Positions 45,010-53,002 of a stretch of 64,000 bases of DNA are shown here, piece by piece (position 1 is the stretch's first letter; each line of letters opens with the position of its first letter). The notes below the pieces were generated by a model, which had not been told where the DNA came from, made no database searches, and was given only the letters and a program-made list of their open reading frames with translations. A program made the position numbers and the translations under genes. The stretch is from Kuafuiihalomonas sp050331295. Lineage in GTDB: Bacteria > Myxococcota > Kuafuiibacteriia > Kuafuiibacteriales > Kuafuiibacteriaceae. Location: positions 62,001-126,000 of the forward strand of contig JBHJGZ010000008.1 of NCBI GenBank assembly GCA_050331295.1. The letters are read 5' to 3'.

Positions 45010-45819
45010 TCAAGACGACGGCGGCTTGGCCATCGTCAGAATATGTTCCCGATCGGACACCACCACCCCTCCCGGTCGCTCCAGCGTCACGGCGAACAGG
45101 GCCGCTCGTCCCACCGGGAGCTTGGGGGTGATGGGAACCACCACCGTGCCGTCGGCTGCTGGGATGTCGAAGACGCCTCCATCCACCGGGAACCGCTCGT
45201 CCCGAGTCGCGTCGAAGATCCAGAGCTGATACTGATGTCGGCTCGGGTCATTGGGCGGTAGCCCCTCGAACACCATGAAGCCTCGCTGTTCGGTTTCACT
45301 CCAGACCACTTCTCCTGTCACAGTGCGTGCCTCGAGATAGGCGTCCTCGGTTTTCGTCCACGGGAGCCGCTGAGCCGAAGCGGTATCGGCGAGGAGATCG
45401 TTCAATCGAGCTTCCGCCGACTGGGCCAGCGGGTCGACCGAAGCTTCGGGGTCCTCGGTGCCCGGCACGCTTTGGCCGAGGACGAAGGCGAGACCGGCCG
45501 CTACCGCCGCCACGCCCCAGGGCCAAAGGGAGACCGCCGTGGGTGTCGGCTGGGCCTGGAGGGAAACGATCGGGGCGGGGAGGTGTGGGCCGGCGCCGTC
45601 CAGTATCCGAGCCCGAACGTGTTCGGGGAGCGGAGGCGAGGAAGGATCCGTGAACGCCACGTGGGTCGCGACGGCGGTGGCTTCCCAGGCTTCCCGCTCG
45701 CCAGGGTGGAGCTCGCTGAGTCGTTGGAGTTCCCTTCGCTCACCGACCGAAAGTTCACCCTCCCAATCCTGGACCAGGAGTTCCAGCAAACGGTCCTGCT
45801 CTGGGCCTGAGGTGGTCAT
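45010..45819 (-). CDS. RskA-like anti-sigma factor
   Basis: The 269-residue protein has a cytoplasmic N-terminus (~1-95) with a DRLLELLVQDWEGELSVGERREL start like anti-sigma-K/RskA factors. It lacks the HxxxCxxC zinc motif. One membrane helix (~97-118, WGVAAVAAGLAFVLG) follows, then a periplasmic RskA-type domain: QYQLWIFDATRDERFPVDGGVF and VPITPKLPVGRAALFAVTLERPGGV. It is co-transcribed with the sigma factor (four-base overlap, sigma first). It should hold the sigma at the membrane until an envelope signal triggers proteolysis. Confidence 0.9.
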   Translation of the reverse strand: MTTSGPEQDRLLELLVQDWEGELSVGERRELQRLSELHPGEREAWEATAVATHVAFTDPSSPPLPEHVRARILDGAGPHLPAPIVSLQAQPTPTAVSLWPWGVAAVAAGLAFVLGQSVPGTEDPEASVDPLAQSAEARLNDLLADTASAQRLPWTKTEDAYLEARTVTGEVVWSETEQRGFMVFEGLPPNDPSRHQYQLWIFDATRDERFPVDGGVFDIPAADGTVVVPITPKLPVGRAALFAVTLERPGGVVVSDREHILTMAKPPSS

Positions 45820-46385
45820 GACGCGTAGCCTGCTCCCTGTGAGTCTTCGTTTGAGCCGAGCAAAAAGTTGCGTACTGTTTTGAGTCCGCGTCGCACGTGA
45901 GACTTCACGGTGCCTATAGGAATCCCGGTCTTTTGGCTGATCTGTTCGTGGGTGAGGCCCTCATAAATGGAGAGCTGGAGGACCCGCCGCCGGTCGGGAG
46001 GCAGTTGATCCAATGCCTTGCGGGCCATCGACGCTTCGCCGGCACCCTCCAGTGCCAAATGCTGCGTTCCGGGCATCTGTTCGATGTCGTGATCCCCGGC
46101 CGGCGCGATACGGGCCGCCTCCCGCAAACGCTTGCGACGCCGGTCGATCAAGCGCCGGCGGGCGATGGTGGCGATGAATGTGACCTCGGTGCCCTTCTCG
46201 GGATCGAATCTATCTGAGGTCCGCCACAATTCGATGAAGATGTCCTGTACCGTGTCCTCGGCATCACTCTGGTTTTGGGACCAACGGAGCGCCATGGCCC
46301 AGACCAGCCCTCCGTAGCGGTCGAGACATTCCTCAACCGCCTTGCGGTCGCCCCGGGCGACTCGAGGAAGCACATGCTCATCCAT
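45816..46385 (-). CDS. ECF sigma factor
   Basis: The 189-residue protein has region 2 (~10-80: YGGLVWAMALRWSQNQSDAEDTVQDIFIELWR, described by its key AEDTVQDIF part) and region 4 (~130-180) with the HTH LTHEQISQKTGIPIGTVKSHVRRGL. This is the SigK/SigJ-like ECF architecture that pairs with RskA-type anti-sigma factors, which is what follows. Its regulon is unknown. A palindrome GGCTCTAGAGCC lies 50 bases upstream. The alpha/beta hydrolase gene is 76 bases upstream on the same strand. Confidence 0.94.
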   Translation of the reverse strand: MDEHVLPRVARGDRKAVEECLDRYGGLVWAMALRWSQNQSDAEDTVQDIFIELWRTSDRFDPEKGTEVTFIATIARRRLIDRRRKRLREAARIAPAGDHDIEQMPGTQHLALEGAGEASMARKALDQLPPDRRRVLQLSIYEGLTHEQISQKTGIPIGTVKSHVRRGLKTVRNFLLGSNEDSQGAGYAS

Positions 46386-46436
46386 GTCGAGCGGGTGAAG
46401 TGAGCCAGCCCGCCGTCAGCGGGTCCATCACAAATC

Positions 46437-46448
46437 GGCTCTAGAGCC
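46437..46448. repeat. Perfect 12-base palindrome upstream of the sigma gene
   Basis: GGCTCTAGAGCC reads the same on both strands and sits between the alpha/beta hydrolase stop and the sigma start codon, about 50 bases before the latter. Such a palindrome could be a binding site for a dimeric regulator, but one copy of this length may also be chance. Confidence 0.25.
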
Positions 46449-46461
46449 CGAATGCCCTCGT

Positions 46462-47223
46462 TCAGGACCAGAGAGTTTCGAGCCACGAGACCACCCTCTC
46501 CAGCGCATCGACATGGACGAAATGACCGGCTTCATCGGCCCACGCCACTTCGATGCCCGTGGCGGTCAAACGTTCGGCTTCTTCGAGGCGAACGTACCCG
46601 GAGCGTCGACCGAGAAGGGCGTGGGTGCGCTCCGGGTCCTGCTCTGCCTCGGGCCAAAGGTCCTCCAAGACGTGGCCTTCGTGAAATTTGGCCAGCGCCC
46701 GGCGGTCGATACGCCACCGGACTCCTTCCGCGGACCGTTCGAGGTTCATGGCCAGCCAGTCTCGGAGCGCGGGTGACAAAGATTGGAGCGTGGCCATCAT
46801 CGCGTTTCGGTCGGGCGCTTGCTGGGGGGCGGCCAACAGCGTCTTCAGTACGCGGTCGGTTTCGGTGGCTTTTACGGGGCCGGGGGTCATGTCCAACATC
46901 GCGAGACGAGTCGGAGGGGCGCCGATCCTGCGGAGGGCCAAGCCCACTCGGGCCCCGAGCGAATGGCCGACCACCAGTGCATCTTCGAAGCCTTGCTCCT
47001 GGAGAGCCTTTGCTATCGGTGCCGCAACGTCTTCCAGCCGCGCCGACTCGGGCAACGGGCTCGAATGTCCATGTCCCGGCAGGTCCAGAAGGAGGAAACG
47101 CAGGTTGCGATCTCGTTGCAACCATTGTCGAGCGACCATCCGGAGATTCCGGCTGGTCCCCAAAAACCCATGAAGCAGCACCACGCTGCGGTGACCGTCT
47201 CCGAGCACCGTTTGGTTCAGCAT
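46462..47223 (-). CDS. Alpha/beta-hydrolase (YbfF/MenH-like)
   Basis: The 253-residue protein has LLHGFLGTSRN (oxyanion loop), DLPGHGHSS, the nucleophile elbow GHSLGAR with Ser at ~95, and a C-terminal DEAGHFVHVD with the catalytic His. The triad is complete, as in small esterases, thioesterases and MenH/YbfF enzymes. The ATG is preceded by AGGATCC; longer upstream frames run into the opposite operon's leader and are rejected. It is divergent from the ketosynthase gene, so a thioesterase or release role for that operon is possible. The substrate is not shown. Confidence 0.8.
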   Translation of the reverse strand: MLNQTVLGDGHRSVVLLHGFLGTSRNLRMVARQWLQRDRNLRFLLLDLPGHGHSSPLPESARLEDVAAPIAKALQEQGFEDALVVGHSLGARVGLALRRIGAPPTRLAMLDMTPGPVKATETDRVLKTLLAAPQQAPDRNAMMATLQSLSPALRDWLAMNLERSAEGVRWRIDRRALAKFHEGHVLEDLWPEAEQDPERTHALLGRRSGYVRLEEAERLTATGIEVAWADEAGHFVHVDALERVVSWLETLWS

Positions 47224-47374
47224 GAAGGATCCTGCTAGCGTCGGACGCGTCGAGACGAAAGCGCGGTTTTCGGCGTTTGGGAAGCGCCCGAACCGTTCAA
47301 GGTCCAGTGTCCCGATCGAGACGGTAGTGCCGGTCGGGGGAGCGTGATACTCCGCGGTCTGAATGAGGCGCGAC
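47224..47374. promoter_or_regulatory. Divergent control region of the FAS/Ole operon and the hydrolase gene
   Basis: This is the only space from which the 13-gene rightward operon can be transcribed, apart from internal promoters. It is short. I see a small repeat GAACCGTTC near 47290 but no convincing -35/-10 pair. GAGG just upstream of the ketosynthase ATG is its ribosome site. Confidence 0.3.
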
Positions 47375-48628
47375 ATGCCCTGGCCCCGGGTTGTGATCAC
47401 CGGCGTCGGTCTGACGGCGCCCAACGGAAACGACCTTGCCGCATTTCGGCATGCCCTTCTCCAGGGTGTTTCCGGCGTGGTTCCCTACGAGACCCGCCAC
47501 ATGGGCTCGGTCATTGCGGGTGTGTGTGACTTCGACGAGCAACGTCATCAATCTCGGAAGGCTCGTCGACGGGGGACGCGCGCCGGCTCGATCGCCATAT
47601 ATTGTGCGCACGAGAGTCTGGCCCACGCGGGAATCGCACTCGACGGTTTGGACCGCAGCCGGGTGGGAGTATTCGTCGGCACCACCGAACACGGAAACGT
47701 AGAGACCGAAAGCGAAATTGCGAGCCTTCGAGGCTATGACGATGACGTTCGATACTGGTCGCATCATCACAATCCGAGAACGGTGGCGAACAATCCCGCA
47801 GGGGAGGTGACCATCAACATGGGCATCACGGGTCCCCACTACTGCCTTGGTGCTGCTTGCGCGGCCGGAAACGTGGGCTTGATCCAGGGTGTTCAACTTC
47901 TGCAACTCGGCATGGTCGATGTCGCTTTGGCTGGAGGGGTGTCCGAGTCCATCCACACGTTCGGCATCTTCGCGAGCTTCAAAGCGGAAGGTGCCCTTGC
48001 TCAGCATGCGGACCCGGCTCGGGCGTCGAGACCTTTCGACCGGGCCAGGAATGGAATCGTGGTCAGCGAGGGCGGTTGCCTCTACACATTGGAGCGCGAA
48101 GAGGATGCGCGGGCCCGCGGCGCTTCGATCCTGGCCGAGGTGGCCGGATATGCGATCAACTCCGATGCCACGGATTTCGTGCTCCCCAACGCGGCTCGGC
48201 AGGGCGAATGTATGCGGTCCGCACTCCGCTCCGCCCAAATGACGCCGGAGGACATCGACATCGTCAGTACCCACGCGACATCGACCCCGCAAGGCGACGT
48301 GCAGGAGGCAGCCGCGATTCGAGAGGTGTTCGGCCAGTCCCCCACGACCCACGTGAACAATACCAAGAGCTTCATCGGTCATACGATGGGCGCCGCAGGA
48401 GCGATTGAGTTGGCCGGCAACCTCCCGTCCTTCTCGGACCGCTTGGTCCACCCCACCATCAACGTCGACTCTCTCGACGAAGCTTGCGCGATGGATCAAC
48501 TGGTGGTGAACCATTCGAGACCCGCGGAACGGGTCGATGCGGTGCTCAACAACAGCTTCGGCATGTTGGGAATCAACTCGTGCGTCATCGTCAAGCGGTG
48601 GTCGTGCGAGGAGCGCCGGAAAGAGTGA
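47375..48628 (+). CDS. Beta-ketoacyl-ACP synthase (FabF/KS type)
   Basis: The 417-residue protein starts MPWPRVVITGVG, the usual FabF N-terminus, with GAGG at good spacing; an ATG four codons earlier is less likely. The catalytic triad is intact: Cys162 in GAACAAGN, His300 in THATSTPQGD, and His336 after Lys331 in NTKSFIGHTMGAAG. It elongates an ACP-bound acyl chain with malonyl-ACP. It is a single condensing enzyme with no chain-length factor partner, and no malonyl transferase is in the operon, so malonyl-ACP must come from primary metabolism. It is the first gene of the operon. Confidence 0.93.
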   Translation: MPWPRVVITGVGLTAPNGNDLAAFRHALLQGVSGVVPYETRHMGSVIAGVCDFDEQRHQSRKARRRGTRAGSIAIYCAHESLAHAGIALDGLDRSRVGVFVGTTEHGNVETESEIASLRGYDDDVRYWSHHHNPRTVANNPAGEVTINMGITGPHYCLGAACAAGNVGLIQGVQLLQLGMVDVALAGGVSESIHTFGIFASFKAEGALAQHADPARASRPFDRARNGIVVSEGGCLYTLEREEDARARGASILAEVAGYAINSDATDFVLPNAARQGECMRSALRSAQMTPEDIDIVSTHATSTPQGDVQEAAAIREVFGQSPTTHVNNTKSFIGHTMGAAGAIELAGNLPSFSDRLVHPTINVDSLDEACAMDQLVVNHSRPAERVDAVLNNSFGMLGINSCVIVKRWSCEERRKE

Positions 48629-48633
48629 CAGCC

Positions 48634-48906
48634 ATGACAGACAACGACCTCAAACAGATCATTTTGGACATCATTCACGACATCGCCCCGGACGAGGATC
48701 TCAGTGACGTGAAGTCCGATGTTCGGCTTCGCGACCAGCTCGATCTGGACTCCATGGACTTCCTGGACATCGTGATGGAGCTGCGTAAGCGTTACAAAAT
48801 CGAGGTTCCGGAAGAAGACTATATGGAGCTCTCGACCCTGGACGGTTGTGTGAAATACTTGATGCCGAAGTTCGAAGAAAAGGGCATCGCTCCCGCCTCC
48901 GCCTGA
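48634..48906 (+). CDS. Acyl carrier protein
   Basis: The 90-residue acidic protein has helix 1 (DLKQIILDIIHDIAPDEDLSD), then the phosphopantetheine site DLDSMDF with Ser40, and EVPEEDYMELSTLDGCVKYL as helices 3-4. This is an ACP of the FAS/PKS type, dedicated to this operon. It would be activated by the operon's own Sfp-type transferase. The ATG comes five bases after the ketosynthase stop, with GGAAAGAG upstream. Confidence 0.92.
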   Translation: MTDNDLKQIILDIIHDIAPDEDLSDVKSDVRLRDQLDLDSMDFLDIVMELRKRYKIEVPEEDYMELSTLDGCVKYLMPKFEEKGIAPASA

Positions 48907-48919
48907 GAACGCCGGCAGA

Positions 48920-50299
48920 ATGAGGTACGATGTCGTCATCGTCGGGGCCGGACTGGCCGGGTTGGCGGCAGGCATTCGATTGGCCCAGTTTGACCGGCGT
49001 GTCCTGATATTGGAGCGCCATTGGCTTTGGGGGGGACTCAATTCTTTCTACAAGAAACAGGGCGTGCTCTATGACGTCGGCCTCCACGCCGTGACGAACT
49101 ATGGCGAGTCAGGGCCCTCACCCGCGGGTGGGCGCCCACCACTGAAGCGTCTCTGTCGCCAGTTGAGAATTCGATTCGAGGAACTCGACCTCGTCCCTCA
49201 GGGCCGTTCTTCGATTCGGTTCGATGACTCCGTCCTCCCCCTCACCAATCAGTACGAAGATTTCGTTTCGGCAGCGGAGCAGATATGGCGGTCGGAAGGC
49301 GCGGGCCTGAGAGCGCTCGCCCACGATGTTCGCTACCCAGACACACTTTCGGATCGCGCATTCGTATCCGCGCGAGAGCAGCTGGAACGATACATTTCGG
49401 AGCAGCTCCTGCGTGAGATGATCCTTTTGCCCCTGTTCTATTATGGGAACGCGCGAAGCGACGACATGGACTGGGGCGATTTTCAAGTCCTGTTCTCGAG
49501 CATCTTTCTGGAAGGCCTTTGTCGGCCCCGGGCCGGAATGCGTCCGTTCCTCGGCCTGCTCCGTAGACGATTCTTGCAAGCGGGAGGGACTCTCTGGTGC
49601 AACAGCGCGGTGACCGGAATCGAAGACGGTGAGCCGGTCCGCGTCCACGTTCAAGGCAAGGGAGAGGTTCAGGCGAGCCAGGTGCTTTCGAGCGCGGGCC
49701 GAACCGAGACAGCCCGTCTCTTGGGCACTGCGGAAAGTTGTGAATCCGGGTCCGAACCTCGGTTGTCGTTCATGGAGACGGCCTGGGTGCTGCGGCGAGA
49801 TCCGTCGGCTTACGGATACGACGACTGCGTCACCTTCTTCAACCGAGGTTGTGCCGTTCGGTGGCGAACTCCCGAGGAAGACGTCGATACCGCTTCCGGT
49901 GTGCTTTGCTGCCCAAATCACTACCCGGGGTCGTCGTCTCCCAGCCAAGTTGTCTTGCGCGCCACACATCTCGCCCGACCCGAGAGCTTCTTGGGTGTCG
50001 ATGGCGAAGAGTACCGGCGCCGAAAGGACGAGGCAGAGTCGCGCATTCTCGCTGCTGCCGAATCTTGGGTGGGATCCTTCGGTCGAGACATCGTGCAAAA
50101 GGACGCATTTACCCCGGCGACCGTGTATCACTATACGGGTCACGATGGTGGAGCCATCTATGGTTCTGCCGTGAAGGCACCTACGGGAGCTACCGGCTCG
50201 CCGCGGGTGCATCTGATCGGGACAGACCAGGGTTTGGTCGGAATCGTAGGCGCGATGACGTCGGGAGTCGCCATCGCCAACGCTCGGGTTCTCGCATGA
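48920..50299 (+). CDS. FAD-dependent CrtISO/retinol-saturase-like oxidoreductase 1
   Basis: The 459-residue protein opens with the FAD fold YDVVIVGAGLAGLAAGIRLA, then WGGLNSFYKKQGVLYDVGLH (the family's GG...F....GF.FD.G.H block, as in retinol saturase and carotenoid isomerase). The C-terminus has the second FAD motif: LIGTDQGLVGIVGAMTSGVAIA. The family introduces, removes or isomerises conjugated double bonds in polyenes. Here it would act on an ACP-bound or free acyl chain. It overlaps the next, related gene by four bases. The substrate and direction cannot be read from the sequence. Confidence 0.82.
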   Translation: MRYDVVIVGAGLAGLAAGIRLAQFDRRVLILERHWLWGGLNSFYKKQGVLYDVGLHAVTNYGESGPSPAGGRPPLKRLCRQLRIRFEELDLVPQGRSSIRFDDSVLPLTNQYEDFVSAAEQIWRSEGAGLRALAHDVRYPDTLSDRAFVSAREQLERYISEQLLREMILLPLFYYGNARSDDMDWGDFQVLFSSIFLEGLCRPRAGMRPFLGLLRRRFLQAGGTLWCNSAVTGIEDGEPVRVHVQGKGEVQASQVLSSAGRTETARLLGTAESCESGSEPRLSFMETAWVLRRDPSAYGYDDCVTFFNRGCAVRWRTPEEDVDTASGVLCCPNHYPGSSSPSQVVLRATHLARPESFLGVDGEEYRRRKDEAESRILAAAESWVGSFGRDIVQKDAFTPATVYHYTGHDGGAIYGSAVKAPTGATGSPRVHLIGTDQGLVGIVGAMTSGVAIANARVLA

Positions 50300-51849
50300 A
50301 GTCGCAACGAACATGGTTGGGGCCTCCAGCGGCGACCAGTCCCTCCGGATTGGTGGCAAAGCGAAAGCAACTTCTCCGGCCTGACCGCCTACGAAAACTC
50401 GGTGGAAGCTACGACCTCGTCGTCATCGGGTCGGGCTTGGCCGGGCTTACCGCAGCTCAGCGCCTCGGTCGCCTCGGCTACAGGGTCCTGGTGCTCGAAC
50501 AACACTACAATTTCGGAGGGCTCGCCACTTGGTTCAAACGTCCAGGTGGTCACGTTTTCGACGTTTCTCTCCACGGTTTTCCAGCCGGCATGATCAAGAC
50601 TTGCCGGAAGTACTGGAGTCGAGAAATTGCCGACGCGATCGTGAGGATCGACGGCATTCGGTTCGAGAATCCCCAGTTCCGACTGCAAACAAGCTTCGAC
50701 AAGGACGACTTCACTCGGATTCTCACTGAAAGATTCGACGTTGGACCGGCGGCTATATCTGGGTTCTTCGACGAGACCAGGTCCATGAACCACACGGACC
50801 AAACCGGAACCAAAACTCGAGACCTATTCGAGCACTTCTTTCCCGGTCGCACCGACATACATCGGCTGCTCATGGAGCCCATCGCTTATGCGAACGGTTC
50901 GACCCTGGATGACCCGGCTCTAACCTACGGAATCGTCTTCAGTAACTTCATGTCGAAGGGCGTGTATACCTTTCGCGGTGGTACAGATTGGCTCATTCAG
51001 AAAATGAAGGAAGAGCTAAGACGCAACGAAGTTACGCTTCAAAACTATGCTCAAGTGGAGCGTGTGCTCGTAGACCATAAGAAGGGCCGGAACGTTGTCG
51101 AAGGTGTGAGGGCGAATGGGATCGACATTCGATGTCGAGCGGTCGTGAGTAATGCGAACATCTGGACCACCGTTTTCAGGTTGGCGGAGCAGGAGGCATT
51201 CGACCCCGAGTTCTTGATGCGAGCATCCGAGGTTCGAATGAACTCCTCTTCGAGCCAGGTCTACATCGGATTCGAGAAGGGATTCCAGCTTCCACGACTC
51301 GGTGACCTGTTCTTCACCAGTTCAGCCCCGGAGTTCGACAGTCGGGCCCTCACTGCCCTCGACGTGACCAGCCGAACGTTCTCCTTTTATCATCCTGAGC
51401 TCAGACCTGGCCATGACCGATGCGCCGTGGTTGCGTCCATCAATAGTAATTATGAAGATTGGGAAAAGATGGACTTTGAGACGTACACGCGAACCAAAGA
51501 ATTGTACGCAGGGGAGGCAATCGCGGTGCTCCGGCAATACATTCCCGGCGTTGAGACGGGCATCGAGCATGTAGAGGTAGCGACACCAAAGACCTTCGAG
51601 TTCTTTACGCAGCATCATCAGGCAACATCGTTCGGTACCAAGTTCGAAGGCTTATCGGTGTCACAGGATCTTCCCAAGCAGGTTGGCGGACTCTTTCATG
51701 CCGGTAGCGTTGGTATCATCATGAGCGGCTGGCTCGGGGCTGCCAACTACGGTGTCATCGTCGCCAACGAAGTGGATCGGTACTTGGGCGATCCGCTCCC
51801 CACGACAGAGGACAAGTCATGCAGTTCGACTTTCGCGAATGCAGGGTGA
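50296..51849 (+). CDS. FAD-dependent CrtISO/retinol-saturase-like oxidoreductase 2
   Basis: The 517-residue relative of the previous gene has a ~35-residue N-terminal extension, then SYDLVVIGSGLAGLTAAQRLG and FGGLATWFKR...FDVSLHGF. The end, FHAGSVGIIMSGWLGAANYG, is the C-terminal FAD motif. The two copies differ enough to have different roles, for example desaturation and isomerisation. The ATG overlaps the previous stop. The frame could run further upstream, but that part lies in the first desaturase gene. This gene is visibly less GC-rich than its neighbours. Its last 31 bases overlap the ketoreductase gene. Confidence 0.82.
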   Translation: MKSQRTWLGPPAATSPSGLVAKRKQLLRPDRLRKLGGSYDLVVIGSGLAGLTAAQRLGRLGYRVLVLEQHYNFGGLATWFKRPGGHVFDVSLHGFPAGMIKTCRKYWSREIADAIVRIDGIRFENPQFRLQTSFDKDDFTRILTERFDVGPAAISGFFDETRSMNHTDQTGTKTRDLFEHFFPGRTDIHRLLMEPIAYANGSTLDDPALTYGIVFSNFMSKGVYTFRGGTDWLIQKMKEELRRNEVTLQNYAQVERVLVDHKKGRNVVEGVRANGIDIRCRAVVSNANIWTTVFRLAEQEAFDPEFLMRASEVRMNSSSSQVYIGFEKGFQLPRLGDLFFTSSAPEFDSRALTALDVTSRTFSFYHPELRPGHDRCAVVASINSNYEDWEKMDFETYTRTKELYAGEAIAVLRQYIPGVETGIEHVEVATPKTFEFFTQHHQATSFGTKFEGLSVSQDLPKQVGGLFHAGSVGIIMSGWLGAANYGVIVANEVDRYLGDPLPTTEDKSCSSTFANAG

Positions 51850-52553
51850 TAGTCACTGGGGGGACGAGAGGAATCGGGGCTGGCGTTTGTAAGGCATTCC
51901 TGCGCGCTGGTGCGACGGTGACGGCGACGTACTCGGCCGACCATGACACGGCGAATGGCTTCAAACAGTCGTGCGGCGAGGACGAAGATCGACTGTCTCT
52001 CGCCCAATTCGATGTTTCGGTAGAGGCGGATGTGAAGGCGTTCTTCGACGCCCTCGAGGAGGCTCCCACCATCGTCGTGAACAATGCCGGAGTCAGGCGA
52101 GATGCGATCCTCGGCATGATGAAGCGAGAAGACTGGGAGCGAGTTTTGGCTGTAAATCTCACCGGCACCTTCAACATGACCAAGCAAGCCGTTCGCGCCA
52201 TGTCGCGCGCCCGTTACGGAAGAATCATCAACATCGTGTCTCCGTCCGGCCGTCTCGGCTTGGCTGGTCAAGCGAATTATGCCGCGTCGAAGGCGGGCCA
52301 GGAGGCGTTGTCTCGCAGCGTCGCGAAAGAAGTGGCTCGCCGCAACATCACGGTGAATTGCGTGTCGCCCGGTTTCGTGGACACCGACTTGCTTCAGGAC
52401 CTGGATGAAAAGACGAAAGCGGAGCTCTTGGCCCGGGTCCCTCTCGAGCGCTTCGCGAGCGTCGAGGAGATCGCGTCTGCAGTCTTGTTCCTCGCGTCGC
52501 CCGAGGCAGCCTATATCACCGGAGCCACCCTGGAAGTTTCAGGTGGCTTATGA
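51819..52553 (+). CDS. 3-Oxoacyl-ACP reductase (FabG-like SDR)
   Basis: The 244-residue short-chain dehydrogenase has TGGTRGIG (13-20, NADPH loop), NNAG (88-91), Asn114, a serine in IVSPSG (141-143) and Tyr154/Lys158 in NYAASKAG, so the catalytic tetrad is intact. SPGFVDTDL and the C-terminal ITGATLEVSGGL are FabG signatures. It reduces the beta-ketoacyl-ACP made by the ketosynthase. It overlaps the upstream flavoenzyme gene by 31 bases and the dehydratase gene by four. Confidence 0.93.
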   Translation: MQFDFRECRVIVTGGTRGIGAGVCKAFLRAGATVTATYSADHDTANGFKQSCGEDEDRLSLAQFDVSVEADVKAFFDALEEAPTIVVNNAGVRRDAILGMMKREDWERVLAVNLTGTFNMTKQAVRAMSRARYGRIINIVSPSGRLGLAGQANYAASKAGQEALSRSVAKEVARRNITVNCVSPGFVDTDLLQDLDEKTKAELLARVPLERFASVEEIASAVLFLASPEAAYITGATLEVSGGL

Positions 52554-53002
52554 CAGAGAGGCCCGAGCCGCCGTCGGGACTGATTCCCCATCGCCCACCC
52601 TTCCTGTTCATCGACGAGGTCGTTCACGTCGATGAAAGTCGGGTGGTGGCGACGCGACGCCTCCGGCCGGACGAACCACAGTTCTCGGGACACTATCCAG
52701 ATTTTCCGGTGATGCCCGGAGTCCTTCTTTGTGAGGCGGTGCTTCAAGCGGGTGCTTACCTGGTGGCGGCGACGACGACCGGTGAGCGCATGGCCAGCGG
52801 GGTCCCGGTTGTGACTCGACTGGAGCATGCGCGATTCAAGCGTCCGGCGCGACCGGGAGACGTGCTGGAGATCGAGGTTGAACGTGTCGAATCGGTGGCG
52901 TCGGTCGAATGGATGCAAGGAGCCATACGAATCGATGGGAAGCTGGCCCTGAGCTTGCGCTTTGCCGTGACGTGGGCAGATCTTGGTCGGGAGGACCCAT
53001 GA
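52550..53002 (+). CDS. FabZ-like 3-hydroxyacyl-ACP dehydratase
   Basis: The 150-residue hotdog-fold protein has PHRPPFLFIDEV at the N-terminus and SGHYPDFPVMPGVLLCEAVLQ, with the catalytic His48 and Glu62. These are the exact FabZ active-site elements. RLEHARFKRPARPGDVLEIEVE completes the hotdog signature. It makes the trans-2-enoyl-ACP. Four-base overlaps on both sides show translational coupling. Confidence 0.93.
   Translation: MTERPEPPSGLIPHRPPFLFIDEVVHVDESRVVATRRLRPDEPQFSGHYPDFPVMPGVLLCEAVLQAGAYLVAATTTGERMASGVPVVTRLEHARFKRPARPGDVLEIEVERVESVASVEWMQGAIRIDGKLALSLRFAVTWADLGREDP

Noticed and set aside
49849..50295. N-terminal extension of the second flavoenzyme
   Set aside because: It lies within the first flavoenzyme gene in another frame and is Arg-rich. 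The ATG overlapping the upstream stop fits the family start.
49118..50359. Long antisense frame opposite the first flavoenzyme gene
   Set aside because: The sense frame carries both FAD motifs. The antisense frame has none and would interrupt a tightly coupled operon.
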